From Lepisosteus oculatus (lineage: Eukaryota > Chordata > Actinopteri > Semionotiformes > Lepisosteidae): DNA of 64,000 bases. Shown one piece after another: positions 60,301 to 64,000 of this stretch; the stretch's first letter is position 1, and every line of letters starts with the position of its first letter. The DNA lies in assembly GCF_040954835.1 (NCBI RefSeq), contig NC_090712.1, positions 7,449,284 to 7,513,283 of the forward strand, read 5' to 3'. The notes under the pieces were generated by a model that did not search any database, had not been told where the DNA came from, and saw nothing but the letters and a program-made list of their open reading frames with translations. Made by a program: the position numbers and the translations under genes.

Positions 60301-63300
60301 ATCCTTGAAAATTCTTGACACATCTAAAGAAAGTAAATGGACCTATTACACGGGTAAATACAGCACTCAAAACCTTTTTTTCCTGGTACAGCAAATTGTA
60401 CCTTAAAGTATATGTTGCAGCCATGTAAGACTTTAACTTACTTAATTCTAAGAGGTATGCAGCATTGCTCTGTGCAACTTCATAGCCCATCTCTGCAAGA
60501 AACAGGTACTGAGCAAGGGCAGAGTCGATATCACCATTTCTGAAAGCAGCATATGCTTGGAGAAACATTTCCGACCAGCTGCCTTGAAGACAGACATCCA
60601 TGAAAAGCTGGAGGAGGACAGAAGACAAAAATAATCAGTGGCATAGTCCCATAGCAACTGTACAAGTGATGTAGGTTTGTGGCTGGTCTCTTTGCCCGTC
60701 TTATTCATGCAATTCAAATTTGATTAGGATATTGTATCATTAAATAGAAATGTTGGGGTAGTTTTTTCATACTGAATTAGGTTTCACCACGTGACCCTAC
60801 CTGAACTGCAGTGCTACAAGACCTGTGCACTCCAATTCCTTTGGCATACATCTGAGCCAAGTAATTGCGTGCTAGGTGATGCCCCTTCTTAGATGCAAAC
60901 GTGAAATACTGGAAAGCAGCCTTCAGGTCTATCTGTACTCCATAACCATCTGCAAAATCATAATACTTCTTCTGTCTTCAAAACACAAAATAATATGATA
61001 TGATCAAATATTTTTTTTAATCTGATGCATGGCCTTACAAAGGTACATGAGTCCTAGGTGAAAAACACCGTCTGTCCATTTCTGTTCTGCTGCTTTCTTA
61101 ATTAATTCAAAAGCTTTTGTGTGATTCTGAAATGAAAAAAAATCACATCCTATTAAATGACCACTTAGCGTGTACAGTTTGTGACCATTCTCGCTACTTA
61201 AAAAGATAATGTAAACATTCAAGTGCCAACATTACCCACATTCAAAATGGCTACATAGCATGGCCATGAACTGGTAATATTTTATCAGTGCTGCAGGGAA
61301 TTCTAACCTTAATTTACTGCATATAGGTCTTACAATCTGCTTCCCTTATACAATGTTATCAGACACCGAGCAGTGCTAAGAGGTTCCTATGCGTACGCAT
61401 AATTCCAGGTGTTTCTTTGCCCAGACATTATATTAAATATAATAAAAATTATAAAGACATTATAAAGTACAGTATAGCTGATCGTACAATAGATTTTCTC
61501 CCTTTAAAAAGTTACTGCCCTCAATTTAAAAAAGTTTATTAACTTTTATTAATAATAGATTTCATCAAATATGATTGATATTTTATTGATAATAGCAATA
61601 ATAACAAGGCGTTACACTGAAAAAAAAATACTTACAACTGGTACCCCTTTTCCAAAGAGATACATAACACCCAGGCCGGTCAACCCAACTGGATTGCCCT
61701 TAGTATAAAACGTAAAAACAGTAGTTTAATAATAGCAAACAACAGCTAAATATCCTTTTGCATTACATATATTAGTTTCTTTTCTGTAAGTTGATAGAAC
61801 ATAAATTCCTATTCTCAGTTTCTTGATATTATATGAACAATGCCTACTCTGTCTGCAGCCCACTTGAAGCAACGGAAAGCAGAGTCATTGTCTTGAGGTG
61901 TAGGTTCAGTCCCTTCAAGATACATCTAAAAATATATAATATGAGTGGGTTATTGTACCAAGAAAATCAAATAAAAATCAATATTACTGCCAAAAACATA
62001 CATCTGTTTCTCAGTTTGGAACATTATTATTTCTATCACCGACATTTGTTTCACTGTACTACAAAACATTTACCGGTGCAGTTTATTCCTGTTTTATGAT
62101 CTCTAGCACTAATGGGAAAGTTGTTTTCTGCCTTGTCCTTTGCTCATTGAATCGTTCCCATACAAAAAAATCATCTTGATCCTAATCTGGTCCCACATTT
62201 CTGAAGGCATCAGTGTATGAGGTCGTCAACATCTAGTCATCTGTGCATATATAGGAGCCATAATGTACATTCTCATATGCACTGCTGTCAAAGTCATGAC
62301 AACACAGATGACAGCTCATCATAACAAAATGCCACTTACCGAAACATTTTTAACTTTCTCTTCTAGACTGTACAATCTGTTCTTGGTACCCCTGGCATCT
62401 GATTGTTTCTGTTTTTCTCCTTAGTACAAGGAGCCAGTTTCAATCAGGCTTTTCAAAGTGATGCCCATAGACAATAACGTCAAAAAGTTCGGCAGCAATT
62501 GGATACAGAGTTGTTTTGTCAGGTCCTCCATGCAGACAAAACAGCACCACAGAAGGAGGTTTATATTGTAAAATATAAGGTATTTAATGAACAACATGAA
62601 AATAATTAAGCTTTTTGGAATAAAATAATTTAAAAGCAGGTCAAATTTTAAAATAATCTGCATGCATTATAATTTTAAATGATTTATTCATCTCTATGTT
62701 TCTGCATGTTAAAAAAATCTTTGGCTTCCTTATTTTGTATTTGCCCACGGGCCTCCAAGTATATGCTCAGAATACTGTATCCATGGCTTGTGATGTTTGG
62801 TTAGGCATGCTGGGTCAAGCCTCCTATAGCATTTTAGAAAATAAAACTGTCAGGAAATCTAAGATGAAATAAAATATCATATCCACGGAAGCTGTTGGCA
62901 ACAGTTGATGTCAGCAGGTCTAAGAACAGATGGGACAATATCAGAAAGAACACATCAGATATGATTTGAGGGCTGAAAGCAAACAAATGTTATCTACGTA
63001 TAAAGCAGTTAGGAAGCCTGTTACACATGGTGATTAAATTAAACCTGAAAAGCGAAGGCCTAAGATATTCATCAGATTCAACAGAAGCCTGAGCACATGC
63101 ATGAACATAAGTCTTTGATAAAACTTTAAAATTATAGACCATTATTTCAATATTCATTATGTGGTTTAAAGTAACATTCATCTGATTAATATTATTTGCT
63201 GGCATAACAGGTGGAATTGATCAAGATATTCATATACATGTACTATGATATTCTGTCAGAATGTATTGAGAATTAGCAATGTAAGTGTTACCAATATTTA

Positions 63301-63483
63301 TTAAATTTTATTATCCAGGATCCAAGAGTTGAAAGGAGCAGCACTAAATATCTCACCAGAAACAATTTCAGACAATCTAATAATCACACACTGCAAAACA
63401 AGCCATCTTTTTACCTTTCCCAAAAGAGCTGCAGCTTCAGAACTTCCAGCTTTCAGGGCCTTGTGTAAGTAGTAAAAAGCTTT
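57278..63483 (-). CDS. SEL1L2: SEL1L2, SEL1L-like Sel1-repeat protein, ten 3' coding exons (5' end outside window)
   Basis: SEL1L2 is the paralogue of SEL1L, the ER membrane adaptor of the HRD1 degradation complex; its own role is little known. Exons right to left: 63415-63483, 61848-61925, 61636-61698, 61039-61126, 60801-60949, 60442-60607, 60249-60323, 58597-58766, 57526-57654 and 57278-57379. They give 1089 bases, 362 residues plus TAA, with closed phases. Several Sel1 repeats are visible: KAFYYLHKALKAGSSEAAAL; GLGVMYLFGKGVPV; FHLGLMYLYGYGV; HHLARNYLAQMYAKGIGV; EVAQSNAAYLLEL; ALFNLGYMYEQGIGHKK. The C-terminus is WDLYLIVMLTVLLVQLIANR, a single membrane segment ending at RIR-stop without the Pro-rich tail of SEL1L. 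I chose SEL1L2 over SEL1L from position beside NDUFAF5 and the short tail. Confidence 0.93.
57526..57654 (-). CDS. SEL1L2: SEL1L2 exon (last Sel1 segment)
   Basis: 43 codons: DIYMALKMYNMAIIASPDAY, then LPVFLAICKLSITQLFLDYY. The SPDAY-LPV-LA-CKL pattern matches the end of the SEL1L luminal domain. Acceptor ctaattag, donor GTAAGT. Confidence 0.9.
57857..58060 (+). mobile_element. 5S-type SINE, 5'-truncated copy
   Basis: Matches the 3' half of the copy at 51244-51776 read on its own strand: gatagctgat, cggctgccatcacatcatcc, ggtggaggggagtcccca, tgtaaagcgctttgagtgg and agtgtccagaaaagtg. Ends in an (AAT)n/(ATT)n run at 58022-58057. Intronic, antisense to SEL1L2. Confidence 0.8.
58022..58057. repeat. 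(AAT)n-(ATT)n microsatellite at SINE tail
   Basis: About six AAT units run directly into about five ATT units, forming a self-complementary tract at the 3' end of the 5S-type SINE. Confidence 0.85.
58597..58766 (-). CDS. SEL1L2: SEL1L2 exon (Sel1 repeats)
   Basis: Completes Gly, then YAPARVKIGDYHYYGYGMDV and AAAVHYHLAAVEGSAQALFN, LGYMYEQGIGHKK. Donor GTACAC is weak; the open frame runs into the intron. Strongly SEL1L-like. Confidence 0.95.
58767..60248 (-). other. SEL1L2 intron
   Basis: 1.5 kb with a truncated tRNA-like SINE at about 59674-59865. Otherwise nothing recognised. Confidence 0.5.
59674..59865 (+). mobile_element. tRNA-like SINE family copy (family 1, 5'-truncated)
   Basis: Starts inside the family body (gtgctctggtttcctctcac), then ccctgcaatagacctgcatcctgtccaaggtg-type words and a gatgatggatagataatg tail, like the copies at 27167 and 38438. 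Confidence 0.55.
60249..60323 (-). CDS. SEL1L2: SEL1L2 exon
   Basis: Residues NVSRIFKDAEVYQLAFVQWQ, then RAASHG. Joins in phase to GYAPARVKIGDYHYYGYG. Donor GTAAGG. Confidence 0.92.
60442..60607 (-). CDS. SEL1L2: SEL1L2 exon (Sel1-repeat region)
   Basis: 55 codons plus one base: LFMDVCLQGSWSEMFLQAYA, then YLFLAEMGYEVAQSNAAYLL. The GYEVAQSNAA motif is a SEL1L-family hallmark. Acceptor cctccag, donor GTAAGT. Confidence 0.95.
60801..60949 (-). CDS. SEL1L2: SEL1L2 exon (Sel1 repeats)
   Basis: Residues YGYGVQIDLKAAFQYFTFAS, HHLARNYLAQMYAKGIGV and HRSCSTAVQ. The first Tyr codon is split with the preceding exon. Donor GTAGGG. Confidence 0.93.
61039..61126 (-). CDS. SEL1L2: SEL1L2 exon (Sel1 repeat)
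   Basis: 29 codons plus one base: NHTKAFELIKKAAEQKWTDG, then VFHLGLMYL. Acceptor atttcag, donor GTAAGG. Confidence 0.92.
61636..61698 (-). CDS. SEL1L2: SEL1L2 exon (Sel1 repeat)
   Basis: 21 codons: GNPVGLTGLGVMYLFGKGVP, then V. Acceptor tactaag, donor GTAAGT. Confidence 0.92.
61848..61925 (-). CDS. SEL1L2: SEL1L2 exon (Sel1 repeat)
   Basis: 26 codons: MYLEGTEPTPQDNDSAFRCF, then KWAADR. The join with the previous exon recreates the GKMYLEG motif of the SEL1L family. Donor GTAGGC. Confidence 0.9.
61926..63414 (-). other. SEL1L2 intron
   Basis: 1.5 kb. Around 62330-62550 the minus strand shows two overlapping, moderately codon-like open frames, but neither is recognisable. Otherwise empty. 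Confidence 0.45.
63415..63483 (-). CDS. SEL1L2: SEL1L2 exon (Sel1 repeat, rightmost in window)
   Basis: 23 codons, KAFYYLHKALKAGSSEAAAL, then LGK. Acceptor ctttcag, donor GTAAAA. Starts in phase 0, so earlier exons lie right of the window. Confidence 0.88.
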
Positions 63484-64000
63484 CTGAAAGAAATGAGAAA
63501 GGTGAACAATTAAATTAATCAATGATTACGCTTTCTCTGAATATACAGTAGAATGTCTTGCAAATATATTCGGGCTCTTGCAATTTTCTTATTTTGTTGC
63601 TTTAAAATATGCACAACCTACTCCACACATTCAAATAAATAAAAATAAATAAATGCATAATTAATTAAATTAAAATGATAAAGTCATGACTGTAAAAGTT
63701 TCAAACCCTTTATTTTGACAAACCTAAATTAATTTAGGAGAGCATAATTATCTTATTAAGATGCGTAATTAGTTGAGTGGACTGGGTCTGTGTTCATTAA
63801 TAGTGGTTCACATAGTTTCTTCATAAATTCAGCTGTCTATGTGAGATTCCTTCGTCCTATAGTGAAGTTCAAGCAGAGACTCAACTATGAAGCACTCATG
63901 GATAAAGTCATTGACATAGACAGATCAGGGGAAGAGTACAAAATAATATCAAGTCAAGGAATATTTCTGTGAGCACAGTCTACTCAGTCATCAATAAATG
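63484..64000 (-). other. SEL1L2 intron, right window edge
   Basis: No further SEL1L2 exon recognised. AT-rich, with aataaataaa-type runs near 63640. Confidence 0.6.

Noticed and set aside
1-64000. CRISPR arrays, bacterial operons, tRNA or full rRNA genes
   Set aside because: None is present. The sequence is spliced vertebrate DNA, and the 5S- and tRNA-like segments belong to SINEs.

Overview
This window is vertebrate nuclear DNA, most likely from a ray-finned fish. All protein-coding signal is split into short exons of about 40-630 bases with GT-AG (once GC-AG) borders, and composition is AT-rich. The interspersed repeats are typical of fish: L2/CR1-type LINE remains, a 5S-rRNA-headed SINE, a tRNA-like SINE family and a Penelope-like fragment. 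I cannot name the species. A non-teleost ray-finned fish such as a gar or bowfin is a guess from the SINE type and compact introns.

Four genes were reconstructed exon by exon, and every splice phase closes. (1) TASP1 (taspase-1 protease), minus strand, runs from its start codon at 24847 down to 358. Its last part lies beyond the left edge. (2) ESF1 (nucleolar pre-rRNA processing factor), minus strand, start 48638 to stop 33574, is complete: 13 coding exons, 832 residues. (3) NDUFAF5 (mitochondrial complex I assembly methyltransferase), plus strand, 50107 to 56930, is complete: 11 coding exons, 357 residues. (4) SEL1L2 (SEL1L-like Sel1-repeat membrane protein), minus strand, stop at 57278, has ten 3'-terminal coding exons here; its 5' part lies beyond the right edge. 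Order and orientation match my recollection of human 20p12 (TASP1, ESF1, NDUFAF5, SEL1L2), so this is a conserved syntenic block.

Layout: 1-24847 TASP1 with long introns holding a LINE tail, a low-complexity tract and a 690-bp foldback element; 24848-26210 the TASP1 5' region with a compact CRE/E-box/ETS promoter-like cluster; 26211-33573 intergenic, full of repeats; 33574-48678 ESF1; 48679-50106 the shared head-to-head ESF1/NDUFAF5 upstream region; 50107-56930 NDUFAF5; 56931-57277 a very short tail-to-tail gap; 57278-64000 SEL1L2.

The genes do not form a pathway. TASP1 is a nuclear processing protease, ESF1 a nucleolar ribosome biogenesis factor, NDUFAF5 a mitochondrial arginine hydroxylase, and SEL1L2 a relative of the ER-associated degradation adaptor. 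I found no convincing new gene system. The points most worth checking are the GC-AG intron in TASP1, the stop-codon-overlapping poly(A) signal in the NDUFAF5/SEL1L2 gap, the foldback element, a degenerate hammerhead-ribozyme-like motif, and a promoter cluster that may also drive an unannotated plus-strand transcript.
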